Of a stretch of DNA of 64,000 nucleotides, positions 1-11,900 are shown piece by piece. Under the pieces are notes generated by a model that worked only from the letters and a program-made list of their open reading frames with translations, was not told where the DNA came from and did no database searches. Numbering within the stretch: the first letter of the stretch is position 1; each line of letters begins with the position of its first letter. The position numbers and the translations under genes were made by a program. Source of the stretch: Membranipora membranacea (Eukaryota > Bryozoa > Gymnolaemata > Cheilostomatida > Membraniporidae). The stretch spans positions 4,278,001 to 4,342,000 of the forward strand of contig OU612068.1 of the NCBI GenBank assembly GCA_914767715.1. The letters are read 5' to 3'.

Positions 1-853
1 AAACCTTGTTATACAGTGTATGTTACATTCTAGTAAACTATAAGGACACAATAAATGATCCATAAACCAGTCAATTAGAAAAATTGCAGTTTTGTCAATT
101 TTGCGGCTTTATTGATCTGTCAAAATGTTAAAGTGCTTTGCACTAAGTACAGTAGTACCATATCAAAGATACTAAATTGACCATATTTACAGCATTTCAT
201 ATAATAGCAGACAACCATTGATTGTCCTACTTGGATGATAACTGTTAGAAGAGTAGGTTTGTAAATTTTTTCCGTTTCATTTGATGTATAAATCTATAAG
301 GACAAAATGAATGAATGATTTGACCAACTATATCATAAAGCTGAATGTTACCATGTAATTACTCCCACGATATTACTCATACCTGGGAGGTTACGCAAGT
401 TTCAACTGACTTTATGATCCCAAGTCTAAATGAAGTAGTAGGATGTACTCGGACAAGAAGTAAACTGTTATTAGCTGTCGCGCTCACTAAAATTTTACAT
501 ATAATTATTGATCACGAAGTGAAAGTGGAGATAACCCGCCCAAAAGCACCTGTCAGAGAGACTTACTGTCACCTTCAATGTACTCTAGTCCTCGTCTCTT
601 AAAGGCTACTGAACTCGTGTGCCGGAATAGCTGCATTTCTTGACATCCAAGTACATGGAAAGTTGTAATACTTGGTAAGACATAGCCTTGTCACACTGCT
701 ACATCTTTTTTTGGTCAAAACATAAAAATTAGCTGCTTGACAAGGCTAGGTAGGACTACTTATGACGGCTACAAAAATGGGTGAATTGTAAACAGATACT
801 TCACTCCAGCTCAGTCTGTTACTATTCTCACCACGAGTCTATTCGTTCTGTAG
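1..853. other. Intron or upstream sequence of the SH3BP5-like gene
   Basis: No exon could be supported here. The 5' coding exons of the SH3BP5-like gene (N-terminal coiled-coil start) should lie to the left of the window. An 85-codon open frame at 345-602 has no similarity I recognise and no flanking splice-site logic. The stretch ends in an acceptor (TAG at 851-853) directly before the first visible exon. Confidence 0.5.
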
Positions 854-3800
854 GTTCAGGCGCAGACTCACCAGGCAGCTATGAAGTATGAGCGAGCCTT
901 TAGTCAGCAGGCAGCGGCTCGTGAGATGGTCGAGTTAGCAGAGCAAGGTTATCAGAGCAAGGAAGATCAGATCACCTTCGATACCGCCTGGCAGGAGATG
1001 CTCAATCATGCTACTATGAAGGTTAGTTTTGTTCGCTAAACTCATATTATCTCCATATCAGATACATATGTGCTGTGTCTTGAGACTAATCACAGGCGAT
1101 GACATTGCTCGAAATACTTAGAGAGAATGATTTGTGCTCTGCAATCGATGCATGCAGGATGTCTGTTTTTAAGTAGAGTGCATTAATAAAAAGTTGTAAA
1201 AATTATGATTCTTCCCCAAAGGTGTTTAATCATTTTCTCATAAACTATATGGAATCTAGTTTGCCAAAGGCCCCTTCTCCCGCAACCAAACAATCATGAG
1301 TCATTTACATATCGTACCATCACAGCAACAATAACATTTGTTGGCTAAAGCGTGAATAATTGCTCAATTTACAACACCCCATTAAATAATTCAGAAGTTT
1401 TTAATTCAATGACTCACAATATATATTTAGAGTTAATCCAATTGTTTGGCACTAAATTAATATAATGTGGGAAATGAACAATTAAGAGAAAAGGAAATTT
1501 TTACCTGTCAAACCACTATAACGAATCACTTGGTAACCTGTGCAGTTTTCTTGTTACACTCATCACCACAACTAATTAGCCATGCTAATCCCTGTCTACT
1601 AGTTAATACCCTAGACGGCAGGACCGGCTAGACAACTAAAAATATTAGGCCTGCTACATGCACTGGAAATTACACACTTTTTGGTTGTGAAGCAAAAATG
1701 AAGCTGACACTTAGTTAATTGTGTAACTCTAGGTCCCTCAAGACTTAAACCTACTCTAGTCAGCAAATTATTGTTACATGTTTATTATAAAAGTCATAAA
1801 TGATTTTCGCTAAGTTTAGTTATTAAATTTTCTAAACTTGATATGGTGCACTCATTTGTTGCAACTAATTGCAGAAAACCATGAAAAATTTTGATCATCA
1901 TCTTATCTGTGAAATTATTTCTGTATCATATTCATAATCAGTATGATGCCATTGTGGCAGTGTGTTAGGATTGGCTGCTGATTCCCAATGCTGATTGACG
2001 GTCATCACCTTGAAAGCTTGAGAGACCATAACTTCCTCAATATTAGGTTTCCAAACCTGGAAATCGCTCACATGATAGAATAGAATAAAATAGCAGCCTC
2101 AAAATGAGTCTATAAACTCATAATCTCTCTAAGGCCACCTCCTGGCCAAGCTCTTAATGCAGTGGTCTTACAAAAATTTTTTATCTTATTTCAGGTTATG
2201 GATGCGGAAAACGAGAGAGTGTTAAGTGAGGCTGAACATCAGAGGGTGACTAATATGTACGCTGAGGTACAAGAAGAAGTTAATCATGAGCTAAAGGAGA
2301 ATAAGAGATCTATATCCAAGTCTAAGTATGTACATCTGTATATCCAAGTCTAAGTGTGTACATCTGTATATCCAAGTCTAAGTATGTATATCTGTATATC
2401 CAAGTCTATGTATGTACATCTGTATATCCAAGTCTAAGTATGTATATCTGTATATCCAAGTCTAAGTATGTATATCTGTATATCCAAGTCTAAGTATGTA
2501 CACTCTAAATCCAAGTCTAAGTGTGTACATCTGTATATCCAAGTCAAAGTATGTATATCTGTATATCCAAGTCAAAGTATGTATATCTGTATATCCAAGT
2601 CAAAGTATGTATATCTGTATATCCAAGTCAAAGTATGTATATCTGTATATACAAGTCAACGTATGTATATCTGTATATCCAAGTCAAAGTATGTATATGT
2701 ATATCCAAGTCAAAGAATGTATATCTGTATATCCAAGTCAAAGTATGTATATCTGTATATCCAAGTCAAAGTATGTATATCTGGCCGGGGAGAATGGAAG
2801 ATCAGACAAGGCAAATCTTTCACATAATATAAGTTCAAGTGCCCAAATTCTGAACTCTGCTCATTGTGGCATTCCAATATCAACCATACCTCAATCATGT
2901 GGTTGATTTTGGAAGGCCACTACCAGCAACCCTGCTGTGCAGTGTATGAGTACATAAAACTACATCATGTGTCACGGTATAAATCCCAATCCACAGCAGA
3001 ATGTCAAGCTGCACCCTTTTTAGTCCGGCGGGGGCAAAAATTAATATTGTTACATATACTCATTGTTTTCTCCATTGACTCGGTTTAAGATATAAGATAT
3101 ACATGATAAGCATTTTTATTGTGGGTCTTTTATGTGAGCAAATCTGACAATCTTAATTATAATATATGCTGGACCTCTGAGTCTGCAACCGCTATTACAG
3201 CTAGAGGTTATATGTACAGCGTTAGATTTAGAAAGATGATAGGATCACAAAATTTTCTACATGAATCAATGATTGAAGGAATCCCCACAAACTTTTGATT
3301 CCATGAAGTTGATATGTAAACAAAATTAAAATTAATTAATTTTGTTTTTAATCTGATATTCATCTCAGTGATGCGAACCTATATTCATAATTTTCATAAT
3401 GTATTTGATTTTATTTGCAGAACATACTATGAAATGAAAGCTTCCTTCCACTCTAGCCTGGAAACACAGAAGGGTGCTATAGAGCAGATGCAATCCGATG
3501 TAGAGGCTGCAAAAAAGCTATACTCAAAAGCGTTATCAAATCTTGAGGACATTAGCATTGAGATTCATAACAAAAGGAAGAATCGTAAATTTGAGAAAAA
3601 CCTAGGAGAGAGAGAAGCAGGAGTTGGTTCTGAGAGTCCTTTGCCTCCCCCTTGCGATGACATAAACAAACCTAACAACAATAACAATAAAATCAAAAGT
3701 GTGGACGATGAAATCATCATTTCCTACCCTCCTGTCGAAGGAATGAAAAGAAGGATATCATCTGTACCTAAATCTAGGTTTGGTACATCACCTCATCTTA

Positions 3801-4567
3801 CTAGGCAAAGGGCAGTATCATCTTCTCCTTGTGAGGCAAATCAAAGAAATACCCCTACTCCACCTATGATAGCATGTGAGAGGCTTATGAACACTCCTAC
3901 GCCTCCTCAAGAAACTCATAATGAATCTGAAACTAAGTCTACAATCACTAAACAAGAGACATTGGACGGCATTGATATATCAGGTATTCATATCGACATT
4001 ACCTCAGCAGATATTGACAGTCCGAGGGTTTCACCGAAACCAAGTTTTAATGATATATCTACAAAACCAGCTACACCAAATCAAGATGACTTTGCACCAA
4101 TAGCCAGTGATGCCAAACCTACACTGACTAACAAGAGTTCCTTACCGGTAGATATGACTTGTGTGTCAGCTAATAGTGCTTCCAGCAGTCGCACAGCATC
4201 GCCTGTCATTATGAGGCATAAGCGTGGGCTGTCAGGTTCGCTTCAGCTCTGTGCCAAACGCCTCCTGCATGAGACCTCATCCATTGACAGTGACTCTACC
4301 AGCGTCAGCAGCTTTGCAGTGATGGACGATGAGGGTGTAGTTAATGCAATGTCTGAACAGTACTTTGAGAACACAACTTCTTTTGAGGAGGAATTGAGAA
4401 AGTCGACTCACGAAGATTACAGCAGACTACCCGCCAGACTCTCAGCATATCAGAAATCTTATGACACTGCAAGGAAATCAATCACTGCTTTCCCTTCATT
4501 TGAGGAGGCGGATATGAAAGTTGATCAAGTACTTAAATTATTGGAAGACAGTGAGTCTGCCGTATAG
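854..4567 (+). CDS. SH3BP5: SH3BP5-like Rab11 guanine-nucleotide exchange factor, 5' truncated by the window
   Basis: Three exons: 854-1021, 2195-2325 and 3421-4567. Phases join cleanly (0, then 2/1), giving 481 visible residues. The first two exons and the start of the third form the long coiled coil of the SH3BP5 family; the block around FDTAWQEMLNHAT and the stretch ISKSK/TYYEMKASF line up with the vertebrate proteins. The family acts as Rab11 GEF through this antiparallel coiled coil and also binds the BTK SH3 domain; that role is from family knowledge. The rest of exon 3 is a Ser/Thr/Pro-rich, probably disordered tail with TPTPP repeats, ending in ESAV at a TAG. A donor-like GTGAGT at 4550 overlaps the tail, and acceptors at about 4640 and 5030 could give other C-termini. 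N-terminal exons are off the left edge. Intron 2 begins with the 28-bp minisatellite. Confidence 0.9.
2312..2781 (+). repeat. 28-bp minisatellite, about 17 copies, seeded on an exon end plus 5' splice site
   Basis: Units start TATATCCAAGTC and run TAAGTATGTAcATCTG, at 28-bp spacing (2315, 2343, 2371 and so on to 2759); one unit near 2679 is 4 bp short. The first unit is the last 14 coding bases of exon 2 (ATA TCC AAG TCT AA) plus the start of intron 2. The first half of the array keeps CTAAGTATG; the second half mostly carries CAAAGTATG. Every copy therefore carries a donor-like A|GTATGT or GTGTGT. Confidence 0.95.
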
Positions 4568-7500
4568 AGACAGTACTATGATTGTGAAAGATAGACGTAC
4601 TAATATGTAATATTCTTCATAATATTTATTCTTATTACAGGAGTTATCTCGTCCTATTACAGGAATGCCCAACTCGAAATCAATTGGAATGCAAAACCTT
4701 ATTACCATTGTCTAACAAGGAAGCGATGATCTGTATTTCCTCTGTACACAATTTTATTGTGATCTGCATGTTGTAAACAGTTCCAGATGAGAAGAAAAAC
4801 ATACTGTATATTTTATGATAATGATTTAACTTGTTTCATAGATGTTGATGCATTGAAAACTCATAGATACAAAATGCTGTCCTAGTTTCACATCAAGTGA
4901 ATTTTAATTCTATCAATTGTATTCTTCTCAAAATGTTTTATCTCTACTTTTATTTTTTGTGAAATACCAAATTTATTCTAAATATACACACAACTTCACT
5001 AGATTCTGATAAGACTTTTCTTTCTTGCAGAGAAGCACCAGTACTGACTATTGTCGTCAAATTCTCTACAAAACTCAGCAAGCTCCTACAAATAAATGGC
5101 GGTTAATCACTGACGGACAACGGTGTTATTGAATTTTTCATTTCATTTTCCACATGGCCTCATTTTTCCAGTAACCTTGGTCGCTGGACATCATATATAT
5201 AAAGGAGGATATATAAATGTTATAATATATTCATGTCCTGATACTAAAGAACAGTGATAGCTTCATCATCATATGATGGGACGGGTCAGGGCCAGCCCTG
5301 TCTCAAGACCCCCTTTTGCATTGGGGCCTTTGAAATAAAGCATGGACACAAATATTCAATAGTCTATAAATCATCTACCAAGGTTCTTCAAGTTTTCCAG
5401 TAAAGCGTAAAAGATGTGAACAGTTGAGGAAGCTACTACACACAAGATTCAGTTCGTGAAATCTTCAGGAACAATTAGTGGTTTCGTTCATTTCTAAAGT
5501 ATCATCAATTACTTTTAAACATAGTCCAAACAGGTATTCCATTCCTTTATTGTGAAGCTTCTGCTGCCCTATTGAAGGGCAACCAGTTTTCGGTTTGTGC
5601 TACTGATGTAACACCACCACCTTTTTTTTAACTGCTTTCAGTTTAGCTATTTGCTCTATCATACCTGTAGGATCTAGAAATGTATGGATTGCACTGCCAT
5701 TGCCGCCTGTTGCTTTATTATCGAGCGATTCAAGGCGCCTAGCAAATTTGTAGGTATGGATGACATCGTGTCAGGATGTCTTGGACATGTGAAAGCCTGG
5801 CTGGACAAGTGTTGTTTGAACAAAACTTGTCAACATTGATATGGATAGGTGGTAAAATTCATAGGACAGCTATTTGTGGAGATATGCCATCAGTATAAAA
5901 CTTTTTGTTAGAACCATAAATCTGGCAGCTTTTACGTTGTGCATTGATTGACGTCCCAGTAGTAACAATCTTCTTTCACTCAGGCAAGCTGCTTCAAGTT
6001 AACAAAGGGTAAGGGTAAGCTCTTTACAATTCTGAACTTGTAGACTAATCAAGACCCCAAACTCCCAATCTCCCTTCTTCTCCCAGGGAGCAGGGAGGGT
6101 GGGAGGAAGTGCAGGGAGTTACTCAGTTGTGTAGTAACTTAGGAGTTGTGTATGCTTTGTTATGTTTAAAACCTATTTTAAGATTATGGCTACTTTATAA
6201 GGTCAAGGTCATTAAAAAAGATTAGAAAAATTGATAGAGCATAGGAAGGATATTTTCAAGTTTGGGTGAGGAGTGCAACTGGCAAAATTATCAGCTTTTT
6301 GAGAAATAGACCTAAAAAGGTGTGATATTCTTCAGCTGTAAGTCATTGTCAGTCATTGTGAAGGCTTGTCACATTGATTTTCAGCAGCAACAAGGTAAGC
6401 CTCCCTCAACAGAACACTGACTGTGAGTGTTCAGCTGGCCAAGCAAGTCAGTCTATCTCCAACCAACCTTGCTCCAACCCTGATTGAAACAGGTCCCAGA
6501 TCAGAGAAGAATATGGAATGATCTTTTGTGGTTCATTCACAGTATTGCTCAGTTGAGTTGACATACCACTCTAGCCTACATGAATCATGATTGATTGAGG
6601 CATGACTCCCCTTGCTACCAATGAACTGTTGAATTAGTTCAATGTTGCTACCTATCATCCACCAGAGGTGCTGTTAAGCCTTGGTGTCTGCCTAATACAG
6701 ACTATTACTGTTAATAGGCCTAGTAGTTGACTACTCTACTGGATGAAATCTCTGCTCATGGGAAGACTAGGGAAATAATTAAGGTTGGCAGTACACCTGC
6801 CCTGTGAGTGTGTTACCTACCTAGTAGTAGGTCCTAGATATAACCATCTTCTTATGTAGCCTGCATGTTCATTTCTTATCTAAGTTGCCCTCGTCTGGCG
6901 CTTTGGAGGTTGGGACGCAACACGTGATCGCTGGCCTTGGTCCCATAGATCCTCCAAATAACCACTAGTTGTATATCGCATGTTGTGGTTTAATTTACGT
7001 CACATTGCATTAAAAAGTAATGAAATCTTGCAGTTAGTTTATGGTATTGACTGGAATCCTTTCCAAGCTCCCTTGGTTGGGCCTTGACTTGAATATCAAA
7101 CATTTCACCGGACTTAAACCTGATGGTTTATTACAAACTGAAAAATATCTGATAAAAATATGATATCGGTTCAGTGGGTTTAAATGCACATGCTTGGGCA
7201 GTAATGCTTCGAGGGGGCTTACCGATATGTCCCCATAGGCCGCTCGTAGGCCCCTGGAACTTGAAGCCTCTTTTCTGCTCTTGTCCAGTATAATCCGCCC
7301 AAGGTTTTTAGGTCGTTGATACTGGATATGGATAAATTAGAGGTTTACATATCCCAGAGGCCCGTGTATACACTGGTACAAAACAACTTAACAGTAGGGG
7401 TATTCAGGTTGGTAGCCCATTGTACAGAATTAATGCATTGCTTCACACACCTCGGGCATATACTTTCACTTCAGAAGTAGTTTACAGCATGACTTAGTAA

Positions 7501-8590
7501 ATGCACAGAAAACAGATTTCCACACAAAAGTATTGGGCCCTGCAGTACAGCCCATTGGCTACAAATATGGTACATCTTTTGCTTCTAGGCTAATGCACAT
7601 AGTCATTTATCATCAATAATGCAAATTTTCAGATAATGGTCTCTTACTCGTTAATTAAATGGTCAAATTGATCGCTATGTAGAAGGAAAGAACATCTCCA
7701 ACAGGAAACAACAGAATAAATGACAACAAGCTACAAATATTTTTTTAATGTTTTGCTAGTAGCTTCCTTTCTCTTTTGACAGTTGAACAAACCAGGTACG
7801 CTTAAATTTTTCCCTAATTAATGAGCTTGACCTCTGGTTTGGGATCACGAATTGAAGTCCAAATATTCTGGGGAGAAAAATGATGGCTCTGAAATTAATT
7901 TGAATATTCCAAAAATTAATTTTGATTGAATTTCAAAATTCAAAGAAGGAAAAGGATAGCTCATGATGTAATATTTAATGGTGACATCTATCCCTTGTGA
8001 ATCAATTGGGGAAAACAGGAACATTCAACACCAACTAGTTACAAAACCCTGACCGAGTTTACCATCAATGGCAGCAGGTCCTCCTCTGGCGAGACCATTT
8101 TGTGTACAGTTTGTATGTAGATGACGGTATAATAAAAAAATTGATCCATTTATATATATTTTATATAGAAACTTGAAATGCAGTTAGCATACTTATTGTT
8201 TTAACTACTGAGTTGCTACCCTAGCCACTAGTAGTAGCTTTCTTATCTCTCACCATTAAATCTCATCCATGTGATTAACTGTGGGAGTTTGATTGTTTTT
8301 CATATGACAGCAATCAACATGGATGACATGACATATTTCAGAACTTTTAACTTACTGACAATAATAATATTATATATCTAATTAAAAATCTAAATATAAG
8401 TGTATTTCATATAATTAACCCTCGCTCCGTCATATTATAATGTGTTTTATTATTTTTGAGGTCGATTGCAGTTATAGGGCAACCAAGGTTTTGCAGCAAT
8501 GCACTAATGGGTAGCAAATAATGTGCTGGGCAGCATCAGCTTTGTGCATTATTCTGAATAATCATCCGAATTATGTTTTGTCTTTTTTCC
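4568..8590. other. Intergenic region; probable 3' UTR of the SH3BP5-like gene, otherwise nothing recognised
   Basis: AATAAA motifs at 5091-5096 and about 5333 are candidate poly(A) signals. Acceptor-like sequences at about 4640 and 5030 may belong to alternative 3' exons. The remaining 3 kb shows no long open frame, no conserved protein and no obvious mobile element. Confidence 0.5.
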
Positions 8591-8593
8591 CAT

Positions 8594-8871
8594 GCAGAAG
8601 GTGCAATCTGCTATTAATCAATGGCCATCATTGAGAAGTTGTTTGAAACCTTGGTTGCCCTTTAACAGAGAGATAGATGACATTGTTTCAGACTGTGTTA
8701 AATATAAACTGTACACTGTGTGTTCTTTCAGCGAAAGGCTAACACCCTATATAATGAGCTGGATAGAGGAAGGTGAAAACTGAGGCTGTCAATAACACTA
8801 CGTCCGTCAGCAGAGAGTTGGAGACCATAAAGACACTCCGTAGTGATTTGCTAAGTTGTAGACTCTGATGT
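8594..8871 (+). other. Possible coding remnant or unassigned terminal exon (weak)
   Basis: A good acceptor (pyrimidine tract then CAG at 8591-8593) precedes an open frame to 8783. A second acceptor-like CAG follows near 8731. Overlapping frames near the end read like a short coiled coil (KANTLYNELDRG in one frame, then VNNTTSVSRELETIKTLRS in another, ending TGA at about 8871), as if one base were lost. I do not recognise the protein. It could be chance, a decayed exon, or leader sequence of the next gene. Confidence 0.2.
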
Positions 8872-8927
8872 CACATGCTCTTGTGGTGAGCTCTTCCACT
8901 CAAACTTGAAAGTTCCTAGTTACAGCT

Positions 8928-11900
8928 ATGGGAACAGGAGCCTCCAAACCTAACGATGATTACTGCCTGATATGTGATGCGAAGTTCAATCCAATCACAA
9001 AGCGAAAGGTAAGCTTATCTCTGTTTCCGTAATTAATTGCAAGTCATCGATAGGACGATTACCTTAGTTCTGTTGACAAAACAAGGCAGATTGTTGGTCA
9101 AAGTCTTTTACAGTTGAAATGTGTGACTACTTGCGCTGTCAGGAATGCAGTAGTGTGCCAAATTAGAAGTTCAAATTTGAGATTGTTTATCTTGTACGCC
9201 ATGATAACTACCATGGTTTGTTGGATAAAGACTTTTAAGTTGCATTTGCTGCTTCCAAAATGTATACCATGCTAAGCCCGACTAGTCAGGTTTCAGTTAG
9301 TTTGCTGATCAAAACATTGCATTGCTTCACTGACTTGCATTGATAAAAAAGATTCTCATTTAGTCTCCATGGATATATTGTAAGGTTTTGTCCCCTTGAG
9401 AGGGTATATTGTAGTCTGAGCCCCCCAGACTTTTGCCCCTCGCCCGACGGCCCACCGGCGAGGTATATTGTTGAGTGTTAGATTGACACTTTATCTACTT
9501 CCTTTTTTCCAAAATGCATTAGCATTAATTCTGTTTTAATTATTTTCCCTAACTTTCTAATACATTTCACCTTCTGATGGTTGCTGGTACTAGTGTGGTG
9601 TAACCCTAGGTTAAAAGATATGTCCAAATATCACCAAAAATAAACGGCCCTAGTGACTGAGCAATAAGATAAACAGTAAACAAATATAACTGTCCTGATT
9701 TTGTAAGATCAGCTGATGTGATCTGCTGCGACAATTTTTGGACTATTTTGAGAGGAGGAGTCTGTATCTCTTACTATAAGGGTTTGCTTGATTATTTTCT
9801 AGAGACAATGTATCGAGTGCAGATATAACATATGCATAGACTGCGTTGTTCCAATCAACATAGAGGCACGTAACAGTAGCAGTACGGGTGTCGGTACACC
9901 CACCCGTAGTCCTATCAGCCGAGCTCTAAAAACTACAACAGGAAACTGTAAACACTGTCATATACTTCTCTCTGCGGATCCAACCTACCAATCCCTCAAT
10001 CAGCTGAACGTAAGTACAGTGAATCTAAGAAAGGTAGGCCCTTTACTATTTGGTAATGTGTACAGGTTTCCTCTTGTTAAGTCGGGCATTGTTGGAGGGG
10101 ACAGGATTCTAGGGGGCTCAGGCTAATGGTAACCCTGCTGAATGTTGCTCACAGGTAATTAGTAAATTAGAGGAGGAAGGGTTAAACAGCGACATGGACA
10201 AACAGGTACCGTGCTTCTGTCAATGCTTGCTCACTAAAGACCATTCAACCTGAGATTATCTCCAATATTAACCTTACAGACTGTGGTGCAATCATTGTTT
10301 GTCACGTATACGCTGACTGATAGACCCTGGGGTTGGGTGTTTATTAGTGATATCACACGTAGCCCTGGGCAGCTGCTACCTACACGACGCCACTGTTGAG
10401 CTGCGAAATGAAGGAAAGACTTGAAAATACACGCAGGTTCATGTTTGATGCTTGCATCATCACTATGAACTGCGTTAACATATTATTTGGGTTTATGTTT
10501 ATTGCTGAGGCTGTAAATTGTACTCTGTAAATAATGGAGACTATTGCCAAGGCTAGAATAGTGCATTATATGGTGGATGCTTTGACACAGAGAATGTTAG
10601 AATTTCCTTCAAGGAACTACTGTTGGCTATTTGTGATTGTGAACTTAATTTCATGCATGAAATATCAGAAGCCCTAATGGTGGTTCCCCAGCAACAATTT
10701 CAATTCAATCAGGAATAGAAATAGATTGGCAGTGTCAAACTAATCTAAATGCCTTGCAGGGTGTAAAATTTAAATGGTCACAGCATAGACCCATCAGGAC
10801 GGGTCCGAGGGAGAGTTCAGGGGGCCTGAGGTTGGAGGGAGGGACCTCCTGTATCATATAGGTAATAACTATAACTATAACTATAGGTACAGCACATAGC
10901 CTATTATGCATACTATTATCATTGCGGTAGCCCTGATACTTAATGTGAAGTGACACTTTTTAGAAACTGATCTCATCACTAGCTGACACATGAATATAAG
11001 TGAATTTGCTGAAATACTAGTTTGTTACAATCAGGTGCATGATGTAACACAGATGCTGAAGAGTTGAAAAATGTCATTGTTTGATGCTGTCTAACCTGTA
11101 ATTTGGTACTGATAAAATTACTATCCGAAAGAAGTGAGACTGCTCAACACCACCAGGACGTGTGTGCAGTAAGTGTCACTTGTTATCAGCCAATCCCCCT
11201 CCCAATCTCAGCCAGGGGGATACCCACAAGTTTTGGCCTAGCTACTGAAGAATTTTATTACTGAGTATTAACATTGATAAAGCTTCATATTTTGTCTTGT
11301 AGGTAAAGCGTCTAAGAGAGTTTTTAGTGCGGCGGAATGTCACAGGTCTGGGTCATTGTACAGAGAAGTCAGACTTGGTTGACCTGATACTGGAGAGATT
11401 CGGAGGAGAATCTCACAGACAGACATTACTAGAACGAGAGAGTAGGACTCAGGATCTACTGGTAAGTATGACCTACTGGTAGACTGTCTTTACAAGCTTG
11501 GTTGATGGGGTGGGAACAAAGTTACTGGGTTTGACTTACTGGTAACTTACTGGTAACATAGGCTCCAATACCGGGCAGCTCGCATGCGCCAACCTTTTCC
11601 CATAAGGATTAGATTTGTCGACTTGGTAATGATGCATGAAATGGACAAAATTTATTACGGAGAATCAACCTGTAGCTAAATTTCTATAATTCCCATACAT
11701 TATGAGTTGTCTGTCTCAAATAAGAGTTACTCTTACTCTTATATCAAGGAGTTAACTCCTTTAACTCCTTGCTTATATGTAAGCTAGTTTGACTCCTGAT
11801 AGGTTATTCCCTCACCACACCTAAATGTTTCCTAAGTTTCCTGCTGGACTCCAACCAGAGGGGTTAACTGGACTATGACGTGAGTGATTCAGGAACTAAA

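Noticed and set aside
2468-2906. Open frames of 103-136 codons rich in YICISKSKYV
   Set aside because: They are translations of the 28-bp minisatellite in three frames, not genes.
6005-6020. Telomere-like GGGTAAGGGTAAG
   Set aside because: Only two units; too short and not a vertebrate or invertebrate telomere repeat.
11745-11760. 16-bp perfect palindrome AAGGAGTTAACTCCTT
   Set aside because: No flanking direct repeat, and the surrounding repeats are simple; not enough to call an insert.
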